Notes: a model not told the origin generated them from the sequence alone. 64,000 bases of DNA from Cyclobacterium roseum (GCF_010119225.1 NZ_WNKF01000004.1:355189-419188); one strand, 5' to 3'. Counted from the stretch's first letter, positions 34,751 to 42,830 are shown. Made by a program: numbers and translations.

Positions 34751-34870
34751 GGAATTTGCAATTCCGTGGTTCAGATAAAGGGGATTTGCAATCCCCAAAA
34801 CTGTCTCTGGGAGTTTGCAACTACATCCCAGGTATCCGATGAGTTACACTATCGAGGCATTTGTAATGCC
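34751..34870. repeat. cluster of palindromes with constant core and changing arms
   Basis: Four units follow each other: GGAATTTGCAATTCC (34751-34765), GGGGATTTGCAATCCCC (34780-34796), TGGGAGTTTGCAACT...CCCA (34808-34830, imperfect) and GGCATTTGTAATGCC (34856-34870). The centre is nearly constant, TT-TGY-AA, while the arms differ but stay complementary. Similar units occur at 37522 (imperfect) and 39545-39559 (GCCATTACAAATGGC). This looks like REP/REPIN-type sequence. Confidence 0.8.
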
Positions 34871-35075
34871 GGAAAACAAAGAACAAGCCTAAAAAAATCG
34901 GTTTTTAAAATGCACAGGATTAGCCATTACAAATGACTTTTAGACGCGTCCAATCTGTTAACAAATCGAAAATAGCAGGATGATTGGCATACATCACCCT
35001 GTACTGAGCGATCATATGTTTCAACTTCGCCTTATGGCGTGAGCAGCGTCGGGCTTCGACAGGATCAGCCCAAAA
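34810..35075. repeat. long noncoding repeat, copy A
   Basis: About 265 bp resembling 37484-37744 (copy B) and, in its first part, 39437-39635 (copy C). Shared landmarks are the GGCATTTGTAATGCCGG hairpin, GACGCGTCCAATCTG, CATATGTTTCAACTTCGCC and GGGCTTCG...CAGCCCAAAA. The 664-bp stretch 34501-35164 contains no gene that I can support; it holds this repeat, the palindromes and the orphan terminator. Confidence 0.85.
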
Positions 35076-35164
35076 TGGATTTCCGAGATAATGCCTTTGG
35101 AAGGGAGGTGAAAATTTGAGATGATAGTAGGTCTTAATTGCAAACTAGGCCTTGAGGAGGTTCT

Positions 35165-35473
35165 TTAGGCTATTTGTAATCCTGTACGTTTAATTAATTC
35201 GATCAAAGGAGAATCCACCTTATCATAAAATCTTGCCTTTGCTATATGATAAGGTTCAATTTTTGAATTTACTTTTTTTGTCAGATTCCAAATTTTGCCA
35301 CTAAGGTAATCATCTTCGGTTTCTGTTACGATCATTATGTCAATATCGCTATCTTCATTGGCTGTATTAGATAAATAACTACCAAACAAATAAGCTCTAT
35401 CAACGGCTATGCCCTCCGAGCGTAGTAGGAAGACGTATTTCTTTAGAAGTTCTACAATTTCTCTTTTAGCCAC
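35165..35473 (-). CDS. MNT-type nucleotidyltransferase (HEPN/MNT antitoxin)
   Basis: 102-residue minimal nucleotidyltransferase. Catalytic signature GS-x10-D-x-D is seen as GSYLSNTANEDSDID (G31, S32, D43, D45). In HEPN-MNT modules the MNT protein is the antitoxin and AMPylates or otherwise neutralises the HEPN RNase. It starts at GTG 35473, inside the 3' end of the HEPN frame, so translation was coupled to it. The partner is frameshifted (see 35452-35833), leaving this gene as probable orphan. Confidence 0.85.
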   Translation of the reverse strand: MAKREIVELLKKYVFLLRSEGIAVDRAYLFGSYLSNTANEDSDIDIMIVTETEDDYLSGKIWNLTKKVNSKIEPYHIAKARFYDKVDSPLIELIKRTGLQIA

Positions 35474-35833
35474 CTTAATAACCCTTTAGTTTTTACCAAG
35501 TATTCGTTTACATTCAAAATATCAGGCACCACGGGGTTGTAATCCGGATAGCGACCCTGAAGCTGATATTTCATCAGAATCCCCAAGAATATTTCCGTCT
35601 CCTCATCAAATTTTAATTCTATTTTTTCTGATAGATAAATTTAAGTTATGTGTCCTTGGGGCAAAATCCTTTGTTGTACTAACTACGTGTGCTTTTATGG
35701 CCTTCTCAACTACTAAATGACAGAAAAAAAGGCCATGCAAAATCCGCCTTTCTCGAATTAGCAATTCAGCAGTCAATAAATCATCCTCTGCCCCCTTAAT
35801 CCAATAATCAATTTGATTCTTTAAATTTACCAT
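35452..35833 (-). pseudogene. HEPN domain protein, frameshifted
   Basis: The frame from 35833 encodes a HEPN start (IDYWIKGAEDDLLTAELLI, CHLVVEKAIKAHVV, APRTHNL) but stops at 35606 after 75 residues. Removing one A from TTAAATTTA near 35640 restores the expected continuation (YLSEKIELKFDEETEIFLG, then ILMKYQLQGRYPDYNPV) up to a TAG at 35452, overlapping the MNT start. The full frame of about 126 residues is the family's normal size. Either a true one-base inactivation of the toxin or a sequencing error in an A/T run. Confidence 0.82.
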
Positions 35834-36021
35834 AATCAGCTGCTTAAAATCATCGTCATATAATAGGGCAGTGGAAGATCCTAAACATGTTTCTTATTGC
35901 AATTTATATCAAATATGGTATTTTCTGCTTAAAAGAACGACTTTTTGCAGGCTTTAAAGTGGGTTTGCATAGTTATTTTGGTGCGTTATGGAAATCAGGT
36001 AGGGTAAGTTTGTCCCGATGA

Positions 36022-36044
36022 CTCCCCAACTATCGGCTGGGGAG
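36022..36044 (-). terminator. hairpin downstream of the T9SS remnant
   Basis: CTCCCCA (36022-36028) and TGGGGAG (36038-36044) form a 7-bp stem just past the stop of the leftward T9SS remnant. No T tract is obvious, so it is a weak terminator call. Confidence 0.4.
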
Positions 36045-36062
36045 AATTTCTATATCCTGAGT

Positions 36063-36468
36063 TTAGTCAATCCTAAGCTGTCGGGTGACGGTGCCATTGC
36101 GGTGGTCCAGGTGGACGACATAGACACCGGGCTGGAGGTGGCTGATGTCCAGCTCATAGCTGTTGTCCGCAGGAGGGTCTTCCACACAGATCCTTTCCGC
36201 CCCCGTCAGATCAAACACCATCTTTTAAGCCAATCCCCATTTCATGCCCCTTTCCAAATTTAAATGGGCCCCTAAATATTTCCCCGTTATTTTCCTCCTG
36301 CAACGAAGTATAATCGTATGATGGTAAGCGCATTTCCGGAGCTTCAATTGATAAGGTCAACTTTTGTTTTTCCCACTTCGCTAATTCATCTATACTTTTT
36401 ACGACAACCTGAGCTTGGGTAAACGCTGTAATTATTAGAAACGGAATTAATAGATAAAATTTCCTCAT
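36063..36468 (-). pseudogene. internally deleted T9SS-secreted protein gene
   Basis: The 5' part, from ATG 36468, encodes a signal peptide (MRKFYLLIPFLI, ending AQ) and the N-terminus of a secreted enzyme (MRLPSYDYTSLQEENNGE, FGKGHEMGI), then stops at 36211. Shifted by one base, the DNA continues as DLTGAERICVEDPPADNSYE, then LDISHLQPGVYVVHL and VTRQLRID-stop, a type IX secretion C-terminal sorting domain. I infer that the catalytic middle was deleted and head and tail were joined out of frame near 36230. Only ~85 residues of the head remain translatable. Confidence 0.72.
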
Positions 36469-36499
36469 GACGATTTTAGGGTTATTCAACAAACAATAT

Positions 36500-37057
36500 T
36501 CAATTAACTTCAAAATCTAAAAGAACCTGCACCTTGAAATTCTCAAATTTTGGAGTTTCAAGCATATGCTCAAATTCCACAATATACTCTCCTTTAGGCA
36601 ATGGCAAATTCTTTGGATAGCTTAGCCCTCCCCAGGAAACTTCGGTTTTTTCCAAATCTCCTAACCATGTAACCTTAATGACAACCCTCTCACCAGGCAT
36701 AAGGATTCGGCCCAGGTTTAAATCAAAACCGATTAATTTTGGATCATATACTGAACCTACTAAGGAATTATCAGTTTTATTAAAAATCTGAAATACAGGA
36801 TATAGGGGGATAGATCCACCATTGGTGCCTTCCCATGAAACAACCTTGTTTCCAGAATTTACTATTTGGTAATCAAATATTATATCTTCTCCTTCTCTAA
36901 ATGAATTAGTAGGATTACCTGATACATCAAGAAGTTGGAATTGCGCGTTAAGAGGAGGTAAAGACATATTTTCAACGCAACCTGTCACAATTAGAATAGA
37001 ATGAATCATAATTAAAAAAGCTATCCACTTTCTTTTAAAAACCACTATTTTTTTCAT
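36500..37057 (-). CDS. lipoprotein of unknown function, duplicated promoter region
   Basis: 185-residue SPII lipoprotein (lipobox IVTGC). The mature part is beta-rich with NAQFQLLDVSGNPTNSFREG and a C-terminal PLPKGEYIVEFEHML, similar to an Ig-like or intracellular-proteinase-inhibitor (BsuPI) fold, which is a tentative reading. The first 15 codons and the upstream ~550 bp resemble those of the lipoprotein at 38559-39056, though the mature proteins differ. It precedes the T9SS remnant by about 30 bp on the same strand. Confidence 0.72.
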   Translation of the reverse strand: MKKIVVFKRKWIAFLIMIHSILIVTGCVENMSLPPLNAQFQLLDVSGNPTNSFREGEDIIFDYQIVNSGNKVVSWEGTNGGSIPLYPVFQIFNKTDNSLVGSVYDPKLIGFDLNLGRILMPGERVVIKVTWLGDLEKTEVSWGGLSYPKNLPLPKGEYIVEFEHMLETPKFENFKVQVLLDFEVN

Positions 37058-37605
37058 CTTAATCGAATTTTAATTGATATCCCCATTCAGGCAAAAAGAA
37101 AGGATTAAAAACACTACTAAAAATACAGGTTTTTATTTTTAATTTCCTAATCCTTTCGCCTTTTTCTTTTAAGACGAAAAAGAACTGCAAAACGCTACAG
37201 GAATGAGATGGCCTGGGACCAAAGCTTGTTATTCGTTTACTGCAGTGGCGTTTTCAGTACGAAGATAAATAAACCACATAGACCACATAGCGCACATAGT
37301 TTATTGCGGCCAAAGCAGAATTTGCTGAGGGGTTCTAATTCTAAGGGAAGCCCTCTAGTCCTAATTCTGAAGGAAGCCCTCTATGTGGACTATGCAACTA
37401 TGTGGTTAAAAAAAATACCATGGAGATACCTCGAAGGCATATCCATTATTCATAAATTTCGAGCACCCGAACTGGGTGAGTTGGCAACTACATCCCAGGT
37501 GTCTGATTGGTTACGGAAACGAGGCATTTGTAATACCGGAAACCAAAGGCAAACCCTAAAATAGATCGTTTTTTTAAAATACACCCGATTAACCAATACC
37601 AATGA
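37021..37605. repeat. segmental duplication, copy 1 (with long repeat copy B to 37744)
   Basis: Matches 39021-39560 along its length: the lipoprotein 5' end (TTTTTTCATCTTAATCGAATTT), AAAAAGAAAGGATTAAAAA, CGCTACAGGAATGAGATGGC, GGGACCAAAGC, the CACATAG hairpin, TTGGCAACTACATCCCAGG and GATTGGTTACGGAAA. Beyond it, 37484-37744 is copy B of the long repeat shared with 34810-35075. The stretch 37058-37825 contains no supported gene; an open frame at 37208 lies wholly inside the repeat and is discounted. Confidence 0.85.
37271..37407. repeat. CACATAG ladder hairpin
   Basis: AACCACATAG followed by ACCACATAG and CGCACATAG (37272-37299) faces CTATGTGGACTATG and CAACTATGTGGTT (37381-37407) as an imperfect inverted repeat. 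Three tandem 9-10-nt units pair with three reverse units across an ~80-bp loop. Confidence 0.8.
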
Positions 37606-37825
37606 ATTTTTGACGCGTCCAATCTGTTAACAAATCGAAAATAGCAGGTTGATTGGCATACATCACCCGGTACTGAGCAATCATATGTTTCAACTTCGCC
37701 TTATGGCGTGAGCAGCGTCGGGCTTCGGCAAGCTCAGCCCAAAAGGCATTCCTCGATTCAGTGGTTCGGTTGCTTTGATCAGATTGATTTTGAGAGAAAT
37801 ATCATTATATTTACTAAAAAAAGGT

Positions 37826-38050
37826 ATGAGCATAGCGGAATTAAAATTAAGGCTACATCAGACCATTGATTCCATCAATGACCGAGCTAAACTTGAGGTC
37901 CTGTATGCATTATTAAAGGACACTAAGTCTAGGTATTCCCCGATGGATTTAAAGGAGTATGTCAATTCCATTGACGAAGCCATCCTTCAAGTGAAGGCAG
38001 GAAAGTTCTCAACAGTAGATGACTTGGAGAAAGAATCCGAGCGTTGGTAA
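37826..38050 (+). CDS. antitoxin of a RelE/ParE-type module
   Basis: 74 residues from ATG 37826 (MSIAELKLRLHQ); an upstream in-frame start is less likely. It is helical and acidic, with IDSINDRAKLEVLYALLKD and a C-terminal KEYVNSIDEAILQVKAGKFS, DDLEKESERW, the usual pattern of small antitoxins partnered with RelE/ParE toxins in Bacteroidota. The last codons overlap the toxin start by 7 bp. No DNA-binding family was recognised with certainty. Confidence 0.8.
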   Translation: MSIAELKLRLHQTIDSINDRAKLEVLYALLKDTKSRYSPMDLKEYVNSIDEAILQVKAGKFSTVDDLEKESERW

Positions 38051-38364
38051 AAATTCCGCAACATAAACCTGTTGTATGGTCTGATAAAGCCAAGATGGCT
38101 CTAAAAGATCATTATGATTGGATAAAATTAGACTCCAAAAGTGCTGCCGATATCGTAAGACGAGAAATCATACGATCTACCAAAGAGCTGGTCCTGAACC
38201 CAGAAAAACATCAGCTAGATGAATTTTACCCAAACAATCCAGGCAACATCCGGAGGTTTTTCAGATGGAGTTATCGGATCATTTTTCAAGTTCAAGAGGA
38301 TTATATAGCAATTTTAAATGTGATCCACACTAGCCAAGAACCAAATAAAACCAATGATAGCTAA
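38044..38364 (+). CDS. RelE/ParE family toxin
   Basis: 106-residue toxin of the RelE/ParE superfamily, beginning at TTG 38044 within the antitoxin's last codons. Signature: VVWSDKAKMALKDHYDWI, a central KELVLNPEKHQLDEF and the strand-turn NIRRFFRWSYRIIFQVQED, followed by ILNVIHTSQEP. These are the conserved positively charged core and C-terminal strands. It would poison gyrase (ParE) or cleave mRNA on the ribosome (RelE); sequence alone does not decide. The module sits between the two duplicated segments. Confidence 0.88.
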   Translation: MVKIPQHKPVVWSDKAKMALKDHYDWIKLDSKSAADIVRREIIRSTKELVLNPEKHQLDEFYPNNPGNIRRFFRWSYRIIFQVQEDYIAILNVIHTSQEPNKTNDS

Positions 38365-38558
38365 AACCTTCCTGTTAAACCGGGTTGTAGATAGAAATAT
38401 GTTTTGGCTTCTACTCCAAGTGGGGGAGCCTTGCGAACGACGGGTTCACTTGTGATCAGTTGAATTTTTTTCCAAAGAAAGACCTAAGAGCAACAAACTA
38501 AATATTTTTTCATGATTATTGGGGTTAAAACGATTGGTTAGACAATTAAAACTACCAC

Positions 38559-39056
38559 TTATTGTGGTTGGAAAAGCATGGATTTTTCGGAATCAAAGTA
38601 GAGTGTCAACCCTTTTGGTGATAGAGCGAACGAAAAAACATCGTTCAAGGAAGCTATATAATAGCCACCGTCAAATAGCTCATTAAGCTCGGTAGTATTG
38701 GTAAATGTTAGAATTTCCAAGAGGCCATCACTGCCCAGAAGATACCGACCATAGGCCGAGTTAGTAGATGTCCGTCCACTTATTTCACCATTGCCATTAA
38801 ATTTTAGCAAATAGGTGCTTTCCCCATCAGGTTCTGGTAGTTTCACCCTATTCCGCCCTTCATCCACAAACCCGATAAGTTTCCATGTGGTGCCTATCAA
38901 GGGAAGAGACGTATAGTCAGGGTTGTCAGGAATTTGGCTTAAGCGGATCTCGCCCTCCGGTAATTCCTCTTCCCGGCATCCGCCGAGAACCGGTAAAAGA
39001 AAAACCATGCCTACCAAAACCATCCATCTATTTTTAAAACTTACTACTTTCTTCAT
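38559..39056 (-). CDS. META/HslJ-like lipoprotein
   Basis: 165-residue lipoprotein (lipobox VLGGC). The mature part has GTTWKLIGFVDEG, YLLKFNGNGEISGRTSTN and AYGRYLLGSDG, matching the META domain (HslJ-type) pattern of TW-L and a later F..dG..G..g-N-Y. The role of these envelope domains is unknown. The N-terminal MKKVVSFKNRWM and all the upstream DNA resemble the lipoprotein at 36500-37057, so the two genes share a duplicated control region but have different mature domains. Confidence 0.8.
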   Translation of the reverse strand: MKKVVSFKNRWMVLVGMVFLLPVLGGCREEELPEGEIRLSQIPDNPDYTSLPLIGTTWKLIGFVDEGRNRVKLPEPDGESTYLLKFNGNGEISGRTSTNSAYGRYLLGSDGLLEILTFTNTTELNELFDGGYYIASLNDVFSFALSPKGLTLYFDSEKSMLFQPQ

Positions 39057-39635
39057 CTTAATCGAATTTTGATTGATAACCCCACCCAGGTAAAAAGAAA
39101 GGATTAAAAAACTACTAAAAATACAGGTTTTTTTTTATTTCCTAATCCGTTGGCCTTTTTCTTTTAAGACGAAAAAGGACTGCAAAACGCTACAGGAATG
39201 AGATGGCCTGGGACCAAAGCTGTTGTTCATTAATGGCAATGGCGTGTTCAGTACGAAGATAAATAAACCACATAGCCCACATAGCGCACATAGTTTATTG
39301 CGGCCAAAGCAGCATTTGCTAATTCTAAGGGAAGCACTCTATGTGAACGATGCAACTATGTGGTTAAATAAATACTGAAGATTCATCGAAGGGATGTCCA
39401 ATCTTCCTGAATTTCCAGCACCCTCTCAGGGTGAGTTGGCAACTACATCCCAGGTGTCTGATTGGTTACGGAAATGATCCATTGGTAATGCCGGAAACCA
39501 AAGACAAACCCTAAAAAGTCCGTTTCTTAAAATGCACCCGATTAGCCATTACAAATGGCTTGTTGGCGGGTATTTTCTGTTTATGATTCCGAAAATAGTT
39601 GGGTGAAGTAGCATACTTCACCCAGTACTGGCTAT
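39021..39635. repeat. segmental duplication, copy 2 (with long repeat copy C)
   Basis: Counterpart of 37021-37605. It has its own CACATAG hairpin, a clean GCCATTACAAATGGC palindrome (39545-39559) and a perfect 10-bp hairpin GGGTGAAGTA-GCA-TACTTCACCC (39601-39623). It diverges from copies A and B after 39560. The 782-bp stretch 39057-39838 contains no gene. Confidence 0.85.
39265..39365. repeat. CACATAG ladder hairpin, second copy
   Basis: AAACCACATAG, CCCACATAG and CGCACATAG (39265-39293) face CTATGTGAACGATG and CAACTATGTGGTT (39339-39365), the same structure as at 37271-37407 with a shorter loop. Confidence 0.8.
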
Positions 39636-39706
39636 TTCCTATTGAAGATGTTTTAGTATTGATTTATTAGCTGACAGCCTGGTTCAATAAATTTAAATGA
39701 TCGGAA

Positions 39707-39741
39707 AATCCCCCTTTGTCCCCCTTTGGAAAGGGGGAATT
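39707..39741. repeat. AATCCCCCTTTG hairpin
   Basis: AATCCCCCTTT, GTCCCCCTTTGG and AAAGGGGGAATT: two C-rich copies followed by one G-rich copy that can pair with either. Simple repeats of this form are widespread in bacterial intergenic DNA. Confidence 0.65.
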
Positions 39742-39838
39742 GTGTACGTTCGAATAGGTGGTAATCAAGAGTTTACAATTTTGGTGGATTTGCCCAAATC
39801 TTATTACCTTTAGTAATCATTTTTGGTTTGCAAAATAT

Positions 39839-40438
39839 ATGGAAAAGCCACAAGATAAAGTCAAAGAACCGTTTTCCGCCTATGGACGCTATTCCTATGC
39901 GGATTACCTTTCCTGGCAACTGGAGGAGATGGTGGAGCTGATCAGGGGAAAAGTATTCCGGCAGGTAGCTGCTCCTCGTAGAATCCACGAGGAGCTTACG
40001 GTAGCCTTGGTTACGAGAATTCACGGATTTTTAAAAGGAGGAAGCTGTAAAGTGTATACCGCCCCCTTTGATGTGCGCCTTCCGGTTTCTTCCAGAAAGC
40101 ATACCGACATCGATACTGTGGTGCAACCGGACCTCTGTGTGGTATGCGATCCGGAGAAGCTGGATGAGCTGGGCTGCGTAGGTGCTCCGGACCTGATCGT
40201 GGAAATCCTGTCGCCGGGAAATAATAAGAAAGAGCTGCAATTGAAATATGAGGTGTACGAAGCCTCGGGTGTAAAGGAATATTGGGTGGTGCATCCCGAC
40301 GAGCGTACCTTGCTGATTTATACCTTGGAAGGAGGAAAATACCGGCCGTCCAGACTATTCACTTTCGGAGATCGGGTGAGGTCGCAGGCTATTCCTGGTT
40401 TTGAATTGGATTTGGAGGAGGTGTTTGGGGAGGTGTAG
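39839..40438 (+). CDS. Uma2 family putative endonuclease
   Basis: About 199 residues from ATG 39839. Uma2 (formerly DUF820) proteins have a PD-(D/E)XK nuclease fold. Seen: ELIRGKVFRQVAAPRRIHEEL near residue 30, VQPDLCVVCD (PD), and PDLIVEILSPGNNKKELQLK with the E-I-L-S-P core and K-x-x-L-Y-E continuation (EVYEASGVKEYWVVHP). All catalytic positions are intact. Members are abundant in cyanobacteria and Bacteroidota, often in mobile regions. DNA target unknown. Confidence 0.9.
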   Translation: MEKPQDKVKEPFSAYGRYSYADYLSWQLEEMVELIRGKVFRQVAAPRRIHEELTVALVTRIHGFLKGGSCKVYTAPFDVRLPVSSRKHTDIDTVVQPDLCVVCDPEKLDELGCVGAPDLIVEILSPGNNKKELQLKYEVYEASGVKEYWVVHPDERTLLIYTLEGGKYRPSRLFTFGDRVRSQAIPGFELDLEEVFGEV

Positions 40439-40546
40439 GCGCAGGTCTTCAGCATTGCTACTTTGATCATGTGAAGGTTTGTGATAGGATGGCATTAGCG
40501 TTAGGCAGGCATGCAATTTCAATGTTCTTAGAACCTATGATTTTTT

Positions 40547-40634
40547 GTCACAGAGGACTCAAAGAACCACAAAGGTACAGAGGATTTTTTAATACTACTT
40601 CGTGTTCTTAGTGCAGCCTTTGTGCGCTTTGTGA
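40547..40634. repeat. CACAAAG ladder hairpin
   Basis: GTCACAGAGGACTCAAAG, ACCACAAAGG and TACAGAGG (40547-40584) face CTTCGTG, CTTAGTG, CTTTGTG and CTTTGTGAC (40597-40634). Tandem 9-10-nt units on each side pair as an imperfect stem. The architecture resembles the CACATAG hairpins with another heptamer. The rest of 40439-40722 shows no gene. Confidence 0.75.
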
Positions 40635-40722
40635 CTCCCCATTTTTGTTCGTTCACGTTCTCTTCGTCCCGATCTCATTCCGTCGTCCAATGAGTTGCAA
40701 AAATCACATCATCATCCAGCCT

Positions 40723-42648
40723 TTAGTACTTCAAATTTTCCGAAACGGTCGTTCCGAGCATTTCTTTTGCGGCGGCAATAATGCCATCGGGGTCAAACCC
40801 ACATTCGCGATGCAATTCAATTTGCTCTCCGTGCTCAATGACATCATCAGGTATTCCCAGTCTTTTTACGCTGGCCTGGTAGCCGTGGTCCACCATCCAT
40901 TCCAGGACGGCGCTGCCAAATCCCCCCATCAAACAGCCGTCTTCGATGGTAATCACCTTGTCGAATTTACTGAAAACCTCATGAAGCAGGGCCTCGTCCA
41001 AAGGCTTTACAAATCGCATATCGTAATGCGCCATGTCGATGCCTTTGGTTTGAAGTTTTGCTGCCGCCTCAACGGCGTAATTGCCTACGTGGCCAATGCT
41101 CAATAAGGCCAGGTCTTTTCCTTCCTTTACAATTCTTCCTTGCCCGGTAGGTATTTTTTGAAGCGGCTGTTTCCAGTCGGGCATCACGCCCTGGCCCCTT
41201 GGATACCGGATGGAATAGGGGCCGTTGTGCTCGGTGGCTGAAAACATGAGGTTTCGGAGCTCCTCTTCGTTCATGGGCGCACTGACTACCAGATTGGGCA
41301 AACACCTGAAAAAAGCCAAATCATAGGCACCATGGTGCGTAGGGCCATCGGCTCCGGCAAAACCGGCCCGGTCCAGGCAAAAGACTACCGGCAAATTCTG
41401 AAGGCATACGTCATGGATGACCTGATCATAGGCCCGTTGCATAAACGTGCTGTAAATATTGCAAAAAGGCGTAAGCCCCTGGGTTGCCAAGCCGGCTGAA
41501 AAGGTAACGGCGTGTTGTTCGGCGATGCCTACGTCAAAAGATCGTTCCGGAAAGGCCTTCATCATAATGTTCATGGACGATCCGGAAGGCATGGCTGGGG
41601 TTACGCCTACAATTTTTTCATTTTGTCCGGCTAGTTCTACCAGGGTATGCCCAAAAACATCCTGGTACTTGGGCGCTTGCGGACTGGTGGGGATTTTTTT
41701 GGAAATTTCCCCGGTGATTTTATCAAATTTTCCGGGTGCATGCCACTTGGTTTGGTCTTTTTCTGCCGGAGCAAAACCCTTCCCTTTCACGGTAATGCAA
41801 TGCAGAATTTTTGGTCCGGGTATGTCTTTCAGATCATTCAGAATTTCTACCAGATGATTAACATCATGACCGTCTACCGGTCCGAAATACCGAAGGTTCA
41901 GGGACTCAAATAAATTGCTTTGTTGGAGCAGTGTGGATTTAATGGCTCCTTCCACTTTGGAGACCACGTCCTGTGCACTGAAACCGAATTTGCTGATTTT
42001 ACCCAGCAGACTCCACACTTCATCCCGGACCTTATTATAGGTATGGGAGGTAGTAATATCGGTCAGGTAATCTTTTAATGCCCCGACGTTGGGGTCTATG
42101 GACATGCAATTGTCATTCAGAATGATGAGCAGGTTGGTATCCGATACACCGGCATGATTCATGGCTTCGAAGGCCATTCCTCCGGTCATGGCACCGTCAC
42201 CAATAACGGCAACATGTTGTCTTTTGTCCTCCCCTTTGTATTTGGAGGCCATGGCCATTCCCAAGGCTGCCGAGATGGAGGTGCTGGAGTGACCTACGCC
42301 AAACGCATCATAGGGACTTTCTTTACGTTTTGGAAAACCGGAAAGGCCTTTATAAAGCCTGTTGGTATGAAATTCATCCCTTCTGCCGGTAAGAATTTTG
42401 TGGCCGTAGGCCTGATGTCCTACATCCCATACCAGCTGATCATCGGGAGTATTTAATACGTAATGCAAGGCGACGGTCATTTCCACTACCCCCAAACCTG
42501 CACCGAAATGTCCTCCATACACGGAAACATGATCGATGATAAATTGCCTCAACTCATCACAGATTTGAACCAATTGGTCTTTACTGAGGTTTTTTAGGTC
42601 TTCCGGATTATGGATTTCCCTGAGTAATTTTCCAGGTTCTATTTGCAT
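40723..42648 (-). CDS. dxs: 1-deoxy-D-xylulose-5-phosphate synthase
   Basis: First enzyme of the methylerythritol-phosphate isoprenoid pathway: pyruvate + glyceraldehyde 3-phosphate to DXP, with TPP and Mg. 641 residues, normal length. Seen: GHQAYGHKILTGRRDE near residue 77, the TPP motif GDGAMTGG...NDN (about 150-183), the transketolase-type C-terminal half with GIAEQHAVTFSAGLA and DRAGFAGADGPTHHG, and the C-terminal domain ending near TIEDGCLMGGFGSAVLEWM. Complete and cytoplasmic. It is convergent with the island and divergent from scpA. Confidence 0.97.
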   Translation of the reverse strand: MQIEPGKLLREIHNPEDLKNLSKDQLVQICDELRQFIIDHVSVYGGHFGAGLGVVEMTVALHYVLNTPDDQLVWDVGHQAYGHKILTGRRDEFHTNRLYKGLSGFPKRKESPYDAFGVGHSSTSISAALGMAMASKYKGEDKRQHVAVIGDGAMTGGMAFEAMNHAGVSDTNLLIILNDNCMSIDPNVGALKDYLTDITTSHTYNKVRDEVWSLLGKISKFGFSAQDVVSKVEGAIKSTLLQQSNLFESLNLRYFGPVDGHDVNHLVEILNDLKDIPGPKILHCITVKGKGFAPAEKDQTKWHAPGKFDKITGEISKKIPTSPQAPKYQDVFGHTLVELAGQNEKIVGVTPAMPSGSSMNIMMKAFPERSFDVGIAEQHAVTFSAGLATQGLTPFCNIYSTFMQRAYDQVIHDVCLQNLPVVFCLDRAGFAGADGPTHHGAYDLAFFRCLPNLVVSAPMNEEELRNLMFSATEHNGPYSIRYPRGQGVMPDWKQPLQKIPTGQGRIVKEGKDLALLSIGHVGNYAVEAAAKLQTKGIDMAHYDMRFVKPLDEALLHEVFSKFDKVITIEDGCLMGGFGSAVLEWMVDHGYQASVKRLGIPDDVIEHGEQIELHRECGFDPDGIIAAAKEMLGTTVSENLKY

Positions 42649-42757
42649 ATGCCGCTTTTCTTTATAAAAATTTATAACCCCGGTGGCAGTAGATTGTTTA
42701 ATATTACCAATAATTATTCAGGCCACCATGCCATGAGGGAAATTATTCAGATGCCTA

Positions 42758-42786
42758 TTGAATTAGAAAGATATATGATACCTTTG
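42758..42786 (+). promoter_or_regulatory. candidate promoter of scpA
   Basis: TTG (42758-42760), 18 bp, then TACCTTTG (42779-42786), a full TAnnTTTG match. Transcription would begin near 42793, about 38 nt before the GTG start of scpA. Confidence 0.55.
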
Positions 42787-42830
42787 AACTCAATAAGAAG
42801 TGCAAAAATAACAAAAAATAATCGTATCCA

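Noticed and set aside
36018..36263. 81-codon rightward frame
   Set aside because: Opposite strand encodes the T9SS sorting domain remnant.
37208..37564. 118-codon frame in the island
   Set aside because: Entirely within duplicated noncoding repeat, and broken in the second copy.
34751..39741. Repeats considered as a CRISPR array
   Set aside because: Units are palindromic, unevenly spaced and without constant-length spacers; no cas genes.
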